A stretch of 6,214 nt of DNA from Planctomycetaceae bacterium (lineage in GTDB: Bacteria > Planctomycetota > Planctomycetia > Pirellulales > Pirellulaceae). Under the pieces are notes generated by a model. The model saw nothing but the letters and a program-made list of their open reading frames with translations, did not search any database and was not told where the DNA came from. Positions 1-6,174 of this stretch are shown here, in pieces. How positions within the stretch are numbered: the first letter of the stretch is position 1; each line of letters begins with the position of its first letter. Location of the stretch: positions 1 to 6,214 of the forward strand of contig SXHS01000013.1 in NCBI GenBank assembly GCA_005773145.1, read 5' to 3'. Both the position numbers and the translations under genes were made by a program.

Positions 1-1020
1 CAGACGCCCTTCGGCATCCGTGTTGAGCACTTCGATGGTGGTGCCATTGCGCGCTACGAGTACATCGCCTAGCTTGAAGGCGGCGGAACCGGGCATATTT
101 TCCACCAATCCGGCCAACGCCACCACATTGATGGGCAACTGGAGCTGGACGATTGCTTGAAACGCACCCAACACCGTGGCCGCTCCCGCCATGTCCATTT
201 TCATCGTGTGCATACTCTCGCTGGGCTTCAGTGACAGCCCGCCAGAATCAAAGGTCACGCCCTTTCCGATCAAGGCCAGTGGGGGGCGGCTGGGGTCGGC
301 ACCCGTGTATTTGAGTTGGACCAAGCGAGCGGGCCGCGACGAACCGCGCGCCACGGCCAACAACGCGCCACATCGTTCCTTTTCCAGTCGCGCCACGTCC
401 CAAACATCAATCGTCGTACCCGTGCGCTGCGCCACCTCTTGCGCCGCATCGGCGAATGTTTCTGGGTACAGATACTGAGGCGGCTCGTTCACCAAACGGC
501 GTGTCAAGTTGACGGCCTCGGCGACGTGACGCGCGGTCTCCAGTACGGTGGCCGATGTGCCATGACACACGACCTCGGCGAACGGCAGGCGAGTCTTCTC
601 GGCTCGGTAGAGGTCCTGACCGTGGCATGCCACGAGCGCCCCGACCAGGCCGTGTTCGGCGGCTGCCGCGGGCCATTGAGGATCGAAGTACCAACCAACT
701 CGCGTCCTGGGGCGCGCGGACAGATGGCGAGCGGCCGTCCCCATGGCGCGAGAGAGGGCCCCCCAGTCCAACGGTTGCGATGAACCCAATCCCACCACCA
801 CAGCCCGTCGTGCCTTAAGGCCACGTGGCTCTACCAAGGAGAGGAGCTCGTTCGCCTTGCCTTGAAACTCGCCCTCATCCACCATGCGATCCAGCAGGCC
901 TTCCGTGGCGCGATTCAACTGTTCGGAGGCCTGAGTATGCTGGCGGTTGGAGTACATTCCCACCACCACCGCATCGGCCTCAAGCTCCGTTACAGGGGTC
1001 TCGGTCGGAGTGATTTTCAT
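1..1020 (-). CDS. pepA: Leucyl aminopeptidase (peptidase family M17), 3' end cut off by the window
   Basis: This cytosolic metallo-aminopeptidase removes N-terminal residues from peptides and works as a hexamer with two metal ions per subunit. The minus-strand frame is open for 340 codons from ATG at 1020-1018 to the left edge. Residues 1 to about 160 are the variable N-terminal domain; the catalytic domain follows from NLTRRLVNEP near residue 171. The metal and catalytic residues are all present: K253 and D258 in GKGVTFDSGG, K265, D276, and D335, E337 and R339 in the signature NTDAEGRL at 333-340. All seven lie exactly 17 positions before their E. coli PepA equivalents (K270, D275, K282, D293, D352, E354, R356), so the core is undamaged. 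The family is about 500 residues, so roughly 150 are missing beyond the window. The start is well fixed: an in-frame stop lies about 40 bases upstream with no other start codon between. No Shine-Dalgarno sequence is visible before it. The gene is divergent from the UbiD-like gene. Confidence 0.96.
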   Translation of the reverse strand, partial: MKITPTETPVTELEADAVVVGMYSNRQHTQASEQLNRATEGLLDRMVDEGEFQGKANELLSLVEPRGLKARRAVVVGLGSSQPLDWGALSRAMGTAARHLSARPRTRVGWYFDPQWPAAAAEHGLVGALVACHGQDLYRAEKTRLPFAEVVCHGTSATVLETARHVAEAVNLTRRLVNEPPQYLYPETFADAAQEVAQRTGTTIDVWDVARLEKERCGALLAVARGSSRPARLVQLKYTGADPSRPPLALIGKGVTFDSGGLSLKPSESMHTMKMDMAGAATVLGAFQAIVQLQLPINVVALAGLVENMPGSAAFKLGDVLVARNGTTIEVLNTDAEGRL

Positions 1021-1248
1021 AGGGATGCGCCGCTTATTCGTGTCAGTTTGCGAAACGGTTCAGGCAGCTGAGGCCCGCACGTAGTGGATGACCAGGTCCG
1101 TAGATTGTAGGGAAGTCGCGGCCGGGGAGCAACGCGGCCCTTCGACCCCGGCTTGCCAGTCGTCTCGATCGCCGAAAAGCCTACCGCCTCGACGGATGTG
1201 CATAGGCCGTGGATCGATTTTCTGATATGTATCTAACGCAGGTGGAAT
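1021..1248. promoter_or_regulatory. Divergent intergenic region between pepA and the UbiD-like gene
   Basis: These 228 bases must hold the promoters of both divergent genes. I see no sigma-70 pair with good hexamers and correct spacing. The best local candidate for the plus strand is an extended -10-like TGATATGTA at 1223-1231, without a matching -35. A 7-bp inverted repeat, GCCGGGG at 1121-1127 and CCCCGGC at 1146-1152 with an 18-base loop, could form a hairpin, but no T tract follows it. CGCGGCC occurs twice 16 bases apart (1117-1123 and 1133-1139). None of these is more than suggestive. Confidence 0.4.
1240..1245 (+). promoter_or_regulatory. Ribosome binding site of the UbiD-like gene
   Basis: AGGTGG lies just before ATG at 1249 with only three bases between. 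The match to the Shine-Dalgarno consensus is good but the spacing is short. It still supports 1249 as the start, because the next in-frame ATG is well inside the conserved N-terminal domain. Confidence 0.55.
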
Positions 1249-3069
1249 ATGGGCTATAGAACGTTACGAGCATGCGTGCAGGATCTGCAGCGGACCGGGC
1301 AGCTGATCGTCGTCGACGATCCCGTCGACGCGCGTCTGGAGGTCTCGGAGATCCACCGACGTGTGTTTCGATCACAAGGACCGGCACTACTATTCACACG
1401 CGTCCACAACTGTCGGTTTCCGATGGTTTCCAACTTGTTCGGTACTGAGGCTCGTACCCATTTTTTGTTTCGCGACACGTTGGATCGAGTCCAGCAGTTG
1501 GTGAAGCTCAAGACCGATCCCGGTGCGGCGTTGCGCCATCCTTGGCGATCGTTGTCGGCCCTGCGTGGAGGATGGCACATGCTACCTCGTCGCACGCGCC
1601 GCGCTCCGATTCTAAAGCATGAGACGCACATCGACCAATTGCCTCAGCAAGTAAGTTGGCCAGACGACGGGGGCGCTTTCATCACATTGCCACTGGTGTA
1701 CACGGAAGATGTCGAGCACCCCGGAATGATGCGATCCAATTTGGGCATGTATCGCATTCAATTGTCCGGTGGCTCGTATCAGCCGAATACAGAGATCGGT
1801 CTGCACTATCAATTGCACCGGGGCATCGGCGTGCACCACGCAGCTGCCCTTCGCCAAGGGTTGCCTTTTCGCGTGCAGATTTTCGTAGGGGGAGCACCGG
1901 CGGCGATGGTGGCCGCCGTCATGCCGCTCCCCGAAGGGCTTTCCGAATTGGGATTCGCGGGGGCTCTGGGCGGCTATCGATTTCCGATGGTCACGCCCGC
2001 CGGTGGCTTGCCGATCTACGCGGAGGCCGATTTTTGCATTTGTGGAACCGTGGAATCGGGCCGCCTCTTGCCGGAAGGGCCCTTCGGAGATCATTTGGGC
2101 TATTACAGCTTGGTCCACGATTTCCCGGTGCTGAAAGTTGAACGAGTCTACCATCGTCCTGATCCCATCTGGCCCTTCACCGTCGTTGGTCGACCGCCGC
2201 AAGAAGACACGATGTTCGGCAAGTTGATTCACGACTTGACGGGGCCCGTGATTCCGACGGTTCTCCCCGGCGTGCATGCGGTCCATGCCGTGGATGCGGC
2301 TGGCGTGCATCCGCTGCTATTGGCCATCGGAAACGAACGCTACGTTCCCTACGAGCAGCGGGATCGGCCGCGTGAACTTTTAACACAAGCCCACGCGATT
2401 CTGGGACAGGGGCAGCTCTCGCTGGCCAAGTACCTCTTGATCGTGGCCCACGACGATGATCCTCAACTGCGAATTGCCGATATTCCCGCGTTTTTTCGGC
2501 ATCTGTTGCTGCGCATCGATTGGCAACGGGATTTGCATTTCCAGACTCGTACGACCGTGGATACGCTGGACTATTCCGGGACCGGTTTAAATGAAGGCTC
2601 CAAAGTCGTGATGGCGGCGGTCGGCCAGCCACGACGCCAGTTGCCGGTGGCGATTCCCTCCCCACTGAGATTGCCGACGGGATTTGGGGAGCCCCGCGCG
2701 GGCCTTCCCGGGATTCTATTGGTACAGGGACCCAATCCATCGGCCACATTGTCGTCGTTTTGCCGGGCCCTGGATCCGCAGGATGCGATCAACCAATTCC
2801 CGCTGGTCGTTCTGGTCGACGACAGCGATTTTTCCAATCGTTCTTGGGACAATTTTCTCTGGACCACATTCACGCGTAGCAATCCGGCCGTGGATATGGA
2901 TGGCATTGGGGCCGCGATTGCCGATAAACATTGGGGTTGCAGCGGAAGTCTCGTAATTGACGCGCGCATCAAACCACACCACGCGCCCCCTTTGCTCGAA
3001 GATCCAGCGACTACTCGCCGGGTTGATGCGTTGGCGAGTCGCGGCAAGGAAATATCACGGTGGTTGTAA
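1249..3069 (+). CDS. UbiD-family prenylated-FMN-dependent decarboxylase, long form
   Basis: UbiD-family enzymes reversibly decarboxylate aromatic or alpha,beta-unsaturated acids with prenylated FMN made by UbiX; UbiD itself acts in ubiquinone synthesis and relatives act in menaquinone synthesis or aromatic degradation. The protein has 606 residues, against about 500 for E. coli UbiD. Cofactor and metal-site motifs are visible: N164 and R169 in NLGMYR (matching N168 and R173 of fungal Fdc1), H190 in a histidine-rich HYQLHRG segment, E233 in SELGFAGAL, and E276 with D281 in EGPFGDHLGYY (the E277/E282 positions of Fdc1). Asp in place of the second Glu is, to my recollection, a usual family variant. 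The C-terminal part carries NFLWTTFTRSNPAVD (535-549) and KHWGCSGSLVIDARIKPHH (from 560), which I recall from other long UbiD homologues. Twelve bases separate its stop from the next gene, so they are probably one operon. No ubiX is in the window and the substrate cannot be told; a quinone precursor is one possibility. Confidence 0.92.
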   Translation: MGYRTLRACVQDLQRTGQLIVVDDPVDARLEVSEIHRRVFRSQGPALLFTRVHNCRFPMVSNLFGTEARTHFLFRDTLDRVQQLVKLKTDPGAALRHPWRSLSALRGGWHMLPRRTRRAPILKHETHIDQLPQQVSWPDDGGAFITLPLVYTEDVEHPGMMRSNLGMYRIQLSGGSYQPNTEIGLHYQLHRGIGVHHAAALRQGLPFRVQIFVGGAPAAMVAAVMPLPEGLSELGFAGALGGYRFPMVTPAGGLPIYAEADFCICGTVESGRLLPEGPFGDHLGYYSLVHDFPVLKVERVYHRPDPIWPFTVVGRPPQEDTMFGKLIHDLTGPVIPTVLPGVHAVHAVDAAGVHPLLLAIGNERYVPYEQRDRPRELLTQAHAILGQGQLSLAKYLLIVAHDDDPQLRIADIPAFFRHLLLRIDWQRDLHFQTRTTVDTLDYSGTGLNEGSKVVMAAVGQPRRQLPVAIPSPLRLPTGFGEPRAGLPGILLVQGPNPSATLSSFCRALDPQDAINQFPLVVLVDDSDFSNRSWDNFLWTTFTRSNPAVDMDGIGAAIADKHWGCSGSLVIDARIKPHHAPPLLEDPATTRRVDALASRGKEISRWL

Positions 3070-3070
3070 C

Positions 3071-3076
3071 AGGGAG
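3071..3076 (+). promoter_or_regulatory. Ribosome binding site deciding a GTG start
   Basis: AGGGAG lies five bases before GTG at 3082 and eleven bases before ATG at 3088. The spacing favours the GTG as the start of the prepilin-peptidase-like gene. Confidence 0.6.
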
Positions 3077-3081
3077 CCCAC

Positions 3082-4083
3082 GTGAAGATGTCTGATGCAT
3101 TGTGGTGGCTGGCGTTGGCGGGCTTGGCATGTGTCGGCGCAACTTGCGGCAGCTTTTTGAATGTGGTGATTTATCGCGTGCCGCGTAGCATGAGTATTGC
3201 GTATCCGCACTCTCGATGCCCTCAATGCGCTCACGTCATATATCCCAGCGACAATATTCCGATTGTCAGTTGGTTTTGGCTACGCGGCCGGTGTCGCCAT
3301 TGTCGTCGCGACATTTCCCTGCGTTACCCGGCCATGGAAGCGTTGGCCATGCTAATGTTTCTCGTGGTTGGCTTACGCCACATTTTCTTGATAGGACGTC
3401 CGGACCACCGAGTTTGGTCGGCGGCATCGTGGTTGTTGGACCACCCCGATCGTTGGGTTTGGTACGCCGCTCACATGGTGTTGTTGCTGACGGTTCTTTC
3501 GGCGGCCTGCATCGCGCGGGAGGGGATCGGCGTTCCGCTGCGATTGATGCTCCCCGCCACGCTTGTGGGTTGCACGGTTACGGCGTCCGCAGAGGCCCTT
3601 GCGACGTGGGCACGGCGGGGAGTCCCGCTGGCCGTTCCCGCCGTCGGAAGCGTGAGTGCTTGGCAAGCGGCCGGTCTCGGTCTGGCAGTTGGCGCATGGC
3701 TGGCCGCCTGGGCGCAGTGGGCATATCCGGACGGCGCGGGGCCCCCGGGCATGCGGCGCTCCGGCATTGCCGCAGGCGCCCTCGCAGGGCTATATTTGGG
3801 GCCTTGGTGGGCAATTTTCACTTTAATCGTGACAAGCCTCCTGCAACGCGGCCGTGTCTATGTGGCGCCGGATTGGCGGGCCGCTTATGGTGAATGGATG
3901 ATGTGGCTCCTTGCAGTCACGCTGGTCGTAGTTCTCCTGCACGGTCCCCAAGGCCCGTCGACACGCCTCGATTCACCCCTGCGTTTGGAAGTGGCGACGG
4001 TCATCGCAACGGTGGTCATCACCGCAATGGCCATGGCCAATCGCCGTAGTCAGTTGCCGATCGTGGATCCTGCGAGCGCGTGA
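3082..4083 (+). CDS. Prepilin peptidase homologue (family A24) lacking both catalytic aspartates; probable pseudo-enzyme
   Basis: Active members (PilD/TcpJ type) cut the leader of type IV pilin-like precursors at the inner membrane and methylate the new N-terminus. This 333-residue protein keeps the N-terminal A24 domain: a hydrophobic start, CGSFLNVVIYRVPR (22-35), a zinc-type four-cysteine site C46-x2-C49 and C71-x2-C74, the NIPIVSWFWLRGRC segment and RYPAMEA (81-87). About seven or eight membrane segments follow. Where active enzymes have FIDLDxxxxPD, this one reads CIAREGIGVPL (143-153), so no Asp remains. Where they have GxGDxK, it reads RRSGIA (225-230), with Gly at the Asp position and Ala at the Lys position, although the flanking G-x-x-LG pattern (236-240) still aligns. 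The reading frame is intact, which argues against recent decay. It probably cannot cleave prepilins. A retained role in binding or modifying pilin-like proteins, or an unrelated membrane function, is inference. It lies between the UbiD-like and LOG genes in the same apparent operon. Confidence 0.85.
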   Translation: MKMSDALWWLALAGLACVGATCGSFLNVVIYRVPRSMSIAYPHSRCPQCAHVIYPSDNIPIVSWFWLRGRCRHCRRDISLRYPAMEALAMLMFLVVGLRHIFLIGRPDHRVWSAASWLLDHPDRWVWYAAHMVLLLTVLSAACIAREGIGVPLRLMLPATLVGCTVTASAEALATWARRGVPLAVPAVGSVSAWQAAGLGLAVGAWLAAWAQWAYPDGAGPPGMRRSGIAAGALAGLYLGPWWAIFTLIVTSLLQRGRVYVAPDWRAAYGEWMMWLLAVTLVVVLLHGPQGPSTRLDSPLRLEVATVIATVVITAMAMANRRSQLPIVDPASA

Positions 4084-4115
4084 GACCCCTAGGTTGTATC
4101 AGTTCAATCGCCAAT

Positions 4116-4122
4116 GGGAGGG
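4116..4122 (+). promoter_or_regulatory. Ribosome binding site deciding the LOG-family start
   Basis: GGGAGGG is a strong purine-rich Shine-Dalgarno sequence eight bases before ATG at 4131. It supports 4131 over the in-frame GTG at 4080, which overlaps the previous gene's stop (GTGA) and would place this site inside the coding region. Confidence 0.7.
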
Positions 4123-4130
4123 ATACGGTA

Positions 4131-4997
4131 ATGACATCGGATGATATGAAGCACCATGAGTTGGCCGCCAATCTACAGCGCATCCTGCAGTCCCCAACCT
4201 ACCGGCTGGCCGAGGAGGACGTGGCCTTCCTGCAGCGCCCGGAAATGCGCCCCGTGCGAGTACAATTGGAACTTCTCAAGCCCGAGATGAGCTTCTGTGA
4301 ACAACAGATTCGCTCGACCGTCGTGGTGTTTGGCGGAACACAATTGGTCTCACGAGCCGATGCCGAACAACGACTCGAATCGGCCCGGCGGAAATTAGCG
4401 AGCCATCCGCAGGACACGCGGCTGGGACGGGCCGTGGCTCGGGCCGAGCGAGTTCTGGCTAAGGCCAATTACTACGACGAGGCGTTGGCATTTGCCCGGT
4501 TGGTCTCATCCGTCTGCCAACGAAAGGGAGAATGCGACTACGTTGTGGTGACCGGTGGCGGCCCTGGCATCATGGAGGCCGCCAATCGGGGTGCTTACGA
4601 GGCGGGCGCGAAGTCGGTCGGGCTCAATATTACGCTTCCCGAAGAGCAGCGTCCCAACCCTTACATCACGCCGGAGTTGTGCTTTCAGTTTCACTATTTC
4701 GCCCTGCGCAAGATGCATTTCCTCTTGCGTGCCAAGGCTTTGGTCGTTTTCCCAGGCGGGTTCGGAACCGTGGATGAGCTGTTCGACGCGCTCACCTTAA
4801 GGCAGACCGGACTGATGCAGGCGATCCCCATCATCCTCTACGGACGAGACTATTGGCAACGCGTCCTCGACTTTCAATTTCTGGCGGATGAAGGGGTCAT
4901 CGCCGATGAACATTTGGCGCTGATTGACTACGCCGAGTCCCCCAGCGAGGCCTGGGACATCATTCAGCAATTTCATGCGACCGGTGGTACCAAGTAA
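4131..4997 (+). CDS. LOG-family protein, probable nucleotide 5'-monophosphate phosphoribohydrolase
   Basis: LOG-family enzymes (once misnamed lysine decarboxylases) hydrolyse the N-glycosidic bond of nucleoside 5'-monophosphates, releasing base and ribose 5-phosphate; the plant and some bacterial members activate cytokinins. From the preferred ATG the protein has 288 residues. It shows the Rossmann-type strand STVVVFGGTQ near 62-71, TGGGPGIMEAANRGA (141-155), the catalytic Arg R193 in ALRKMHF, and PGGFGTVDELFDAL (208-221) with catalytic Glu E216. The 23-residue R-to-E distance matches that of plant LOG proteins. Compared with short LOG proteins of about 190 residues it has an N-terminal extension of roughly 60 residues and a charged helical insertion of about 35 residues (about 72-110) before YYDEA; similar insertions occur in other bacterial members. 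The gap after the A24-like gene is 47 bases, consistent with co-transcription. Its 3' end overlaps the convergent hemolysin III gene by 25 bases. Substrate (cytokinin precursor or ordinary nucleotide) cannot be told from sequence. Confidence 0.92.
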   Translation: MTSDDMKHHELAANLQRILQSPTYRLAEEDVAFLQRPEMRPVRVQLELLKPEMSFCEQQIRSTVVVFGGTQLVSRADAEQRLESARRKLASHPQDTRLGRAVARAERVLAKANYYDEALAFARLVSSVCQRKGECDYVVVTGGGPGIMEAANRGAYEAGAKSVGLNITLPEEQRPNPYITPELCFQFHYFALRKMHFLLRAKALVVFPGGFGTVDELFDALTLRQTGLMQAIPIILYGRDYWQRVLDFQFLADEGVIADEHLALIDYAESPSEAWDIIQQFHATGGTK

Positions 4998-5650
4998 GCG
5001 TAGATCCCCACGAAGTGGCAGGTGCTGCCGGCAATCACCAGCATGTGCCACGCCGCGTGGAAAAATCGCACCCGTCGATCATTCACCAGAAATATCGTGC
5101 CAATCGTGTAACACAAACCGCCGGCCAGCATCCACCAAAGACAGACGCTCGGCACTATTCCAATCAACGACCAACCGCTCAGAATGGGGAGCCAACCCAA
5201 CAACAGGTAGATCGGCATGGCAACAGCATTAACGCGATGTGCCCAGATGACCTTCGAAAAGAATCCCGTCAGTGCAATTCCCCACATCACGGCGAACAAG
5301 AGCATCCACATGCCGCCACGGAGGTACACCAATGCAAACGGCGTGAACGTGCCGGCAATAAACACATAGATGAAGGCCTGATCCAGGATGCGAAACACGT
5401 GCTTCAACCGCGGTTGCTGCACGGCATGCGACAGGGTCGAAAACGCATACACAGCCACCAGGGACGTGCCATAGATGACACACGACGCCGTGTACCACGC
5501 GTCCGCCTGGTGCCGGGCCGTTGCCAGCAATGCCATGGCGCCGGCGATGGCCAATACGCACCCCGTGCCATGGGTGACGCTGTTGATGACTTCCTCGCCG
5601 TAAGTACGCCAGCCGGCAGAAACTTGGTTTGAAGTCGGCGCTGAGTTCAT
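4973..5650 (-). CDS. Hemolysin III family (PAQR-like) seven-helix membrane protein
   Basis: Members of this family (E. coli YqfA, Bacillus YplQ, PF03006) are inner-membrane proteins related to eukaryotic adiponectin/progestin receptors. Their biochemical role in bacteria is uncertain and the name comes from a Bacillus cereus haemolysis assay. The 225-residue protein has the usual length and about seven hydrophobic helices. Conserved features are EEVINSVTHGTG (19-30) before helix 1, the SxxxH motif S71-H75 in YAFSTLSHA, D90 in RILDQAFIYVFIAGTFTPF, NDRRVRFFHAAWH (190-202), and the final HxxxH, H198 and H202. The histidines and Asp are the superfamily's expected metal ligands, so the site looks intact. 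ATG at 5650 is preceded by GAGG at a five-base distance. Its stop (4975-4973) lies within the end of the LOG gene on the other strand, leaving no space for a separate terminator between them. Confidence 0.94.
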   Translation of the reverse strand: MNSAPTSNQVSAGWRTYGEEVINSVTHGTGCVLAIAGAMALLATARHQADAWYTASCVIYGTSLVAVYAFSTLSHAVQQPRLKHVFRILDQAFIYVFIAGTFTPFALVYLRGGMWMLLFAVMWGIALTGFFSKVIWAHRVNAVAMPIYLLLGWLPILSGWSLIGIVPSVCLWWMLAGGLCYTIGTIFLVNDRRVRFFHAAWHMLVIAGSTCHFVGIYAYLVPPVA

Positions 5651-5655
5651 GCGTG

Positions 5656-5659
5656 CCTC
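5656..5659 (-). promoter_or_regulatory. Ribosome binding site of the hemolysin III gene
   Basis: On the minus strand TGAGG precedes the ATG at 5650 with five bases between. This is a short but correctly placed Shine-Dalgarno sequence and supports that start. Confidence 0.6.
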
Positions 5660-5726
5660 ACAAACGAATGACGGTCCCAGTGTCTATTGAATCAACCTCG
5701 ACGATGCCCAATCGGACTCCATTCCT

Positions 5727-5753
5727 ATTCTAGCGGGTTTTCATCGGTTGCAA
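5727..5753 (-). promoter_or_regulatory. Possible promoter of the hemolysin III gene
   Basis: On the minus strand TTGCAA (5753-5748) and TAGAAT (5732-5727) resemble sigma-70 -35 and -10 boxes about 75 bases before the start codon. The spacer is 15 bases, shorter than the preferred 17, so this is a weak candidate. Confidence 0.3.
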
Positions 5754-5897
5754 GAGTCGACCGTCTCGAATGAATTGCCTCGTACGTGTTTCGCCTGCTG
5801 CGATCGCGGAAGATTTAGCGGCAAAACAATTACCAAGGGCCACCCGTCTCATCAGCCGGAGACCGCTAGTACCGCGAACTTGAAATTCTGTGCCACT

Positions 5898-5921
5898 AAA
5901 AAGGAAGCCTCCCCAGCTTCC
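5898..5921 (-). terminator. Intrinsic terminator for leftward transcription
   Basis: Read on the minus strand, GGAAGC and GCTTCC form a 6-bp stem (5921-5916 with 5908-5903) around a 7-base loop, directly followed by five T (5902-5898). This is a Rho-independent terminator layout. It would stop transcripts arriving from the right before they enter the hemolysin III gene, so that gene probably depends on its own promoter to the left of this point. The gene it serves is not in the window. Confidence 0.6.
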
Positions 5922-5937
5922 CCAAGACGTTTTTTCC

Positions 5938-5999
5938 TCACGATGTGCATTCCTCAAAAACGTTTATTCTTCAAGAACGTGTATACCTCAGCATCGTGA
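5938..5999. repeat. 8-bp inverted repeat around a tandem repeat
   Basis: TCACGATG at 5938-5945 is matched by CATCGTGA at 5992-5999, giving a perfect 8-bp inverted repeat with a 46-base interior. A second inverted pair, ACGTTTTT at 5927-5934 and AAAAACGT at 5956-5963, overlaps it. Function is unknown; an operator or a folded RNA leader are possibilities. Confidence 0.4.
5949..5982. repeat. Two tandem 17-base units
   Basis: ATTCCTCAAAAACGTTT (5949-5965) is followed directly by ATTCTTCAAGAACGTGT (5966-5982); 14 of 17 positions match. A third, more diverged copy (TTCCCCAAGACGTTTT) starts near 5919 with a one-base deletion. The shared core is roughly TTCNTCAARAACGT. Such head-to-tail units can be protein-binding sites, but nothing else shows this here. 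Confidence 0.45.
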
Positions 6000-6011
6000 A
6001 TACTTCTGACT

Positions 6012-6044
6012 CCCTCCCCCGTGCGGGGAGGGTTGGGGAGGGGG
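6012..6044 (+). repeat. G-rich intergenic repeat, copy 1, with hairpin and G-quadruplex potential
   Basis: CCCTCCCC (6012-6019) and GGGGAGGG (6025-6032) form an 8-bp GC stem with a five-base loop. The stretch GGGGAGGGTTGGGGAGGGGG (6025-6044) has four G runs separated by loops of one, two and one base, a canonical parallel G-quadruplex motif on the plus strand. The hairpin and the quadruplex share 6025-6032 and would be mutually exclusive. Confidence 0.7.
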
Positions 6045-6146
6045 TTGCCAAGTGAGCGCCCGATGTCCTCGACCTCCGTCGGATCGTTGCCACGTTCTCG
6101 CGCCAATTCACCTTTTTCTTTATCGCGGTACGTCTTGGGAATACAC

Positions 6147-6174
6147 CCCCCTCCCCAACCCTCCCCGTAGGGAG
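6147..6174 (-). repeat. G-rich intergenic repeat, copy 2, inverted
   Basis: The minus strand of 6166-6147 reads exactly the same 20 bases as copy 1 (6025-6044). CTCCC (6161-6165) and GGGAG (6170-6174) form a shorter 5-bp stem with a four-base loop, the counterpart of the longer hairpin in copy 1. The quadruplex motif is therefore on the opposite strand from copy 1. Confidence 0.7.

Larger units (their letters stand above)
6011..6174. mobile_element. Possible REP doublet (REPIN-like) or miniature inverted-repeat element
   Basis: The two identical 20-base G-rich cores face each other in opposite orientation across 102 bases. Each has a palindromic hairpin on its outer side, and the similarity continues inside as TTGCCAAG (6045-6052) against TTCCCAAG on the other strand after a 4-base gap. 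A short palindromic repeat pair in inverted orientation with about 100 bases between is the layout of REP doublets moved by RAYT-type transposases, or of a MITE. No transposase is present and I see no clear target-site duplication, so the class is inference. The interior has no recognised gene. Confidence 0.35.

Noticed and set aside
316..783. Plus-strand open frame of 155 codons across the aminopeptidase gene
   Set aside because: The opposite strand encodes an unmistakable M17 peptidase through this whole stretch, so the plus-strand frame is a shadow.
1612..2310. Long minus-strand open frame of 232 codons inside the UbiD-like gene
   Set aside because: It is antisense to highly conserved UbiD motifs and its translation resembles no known family; it is a shadow caused by codon usage of the real gene.
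3471..3821. Minus-strand frames inside the A24-like gene and the idea that the missing aspartates come from a frameshift
   Set aside because: The plus frame stays open with hydrophobic segments and family-like spacing on both sides of each altered motif, and the other frames show no FIDLD or GxGDxK sequence there.
4080..4130. In-frame GTG at 4080 as the start of the LOG-family gene, giving 17 more residues
   Set aside because: It overlaps the previous stop codon, has no Shine-Dalgarno sequence of its own, and would bury the strong GGGAGGG placed for ATG 4131. Translational coupling through GTGA cannot be fully excluded.
5730..5957. Minus-strand open frame of 75 codons in front of the hemolysin III gene
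   Set aside because: It runs through the terminator hairpin and the tandem repeats, has no recognisable domain, and overlaps the candidate promoter.
5949..5982. CRISPR array
   Set aside because: The units are 17 bases, directly adjacent and diverged, with no spacers and no cas genes.
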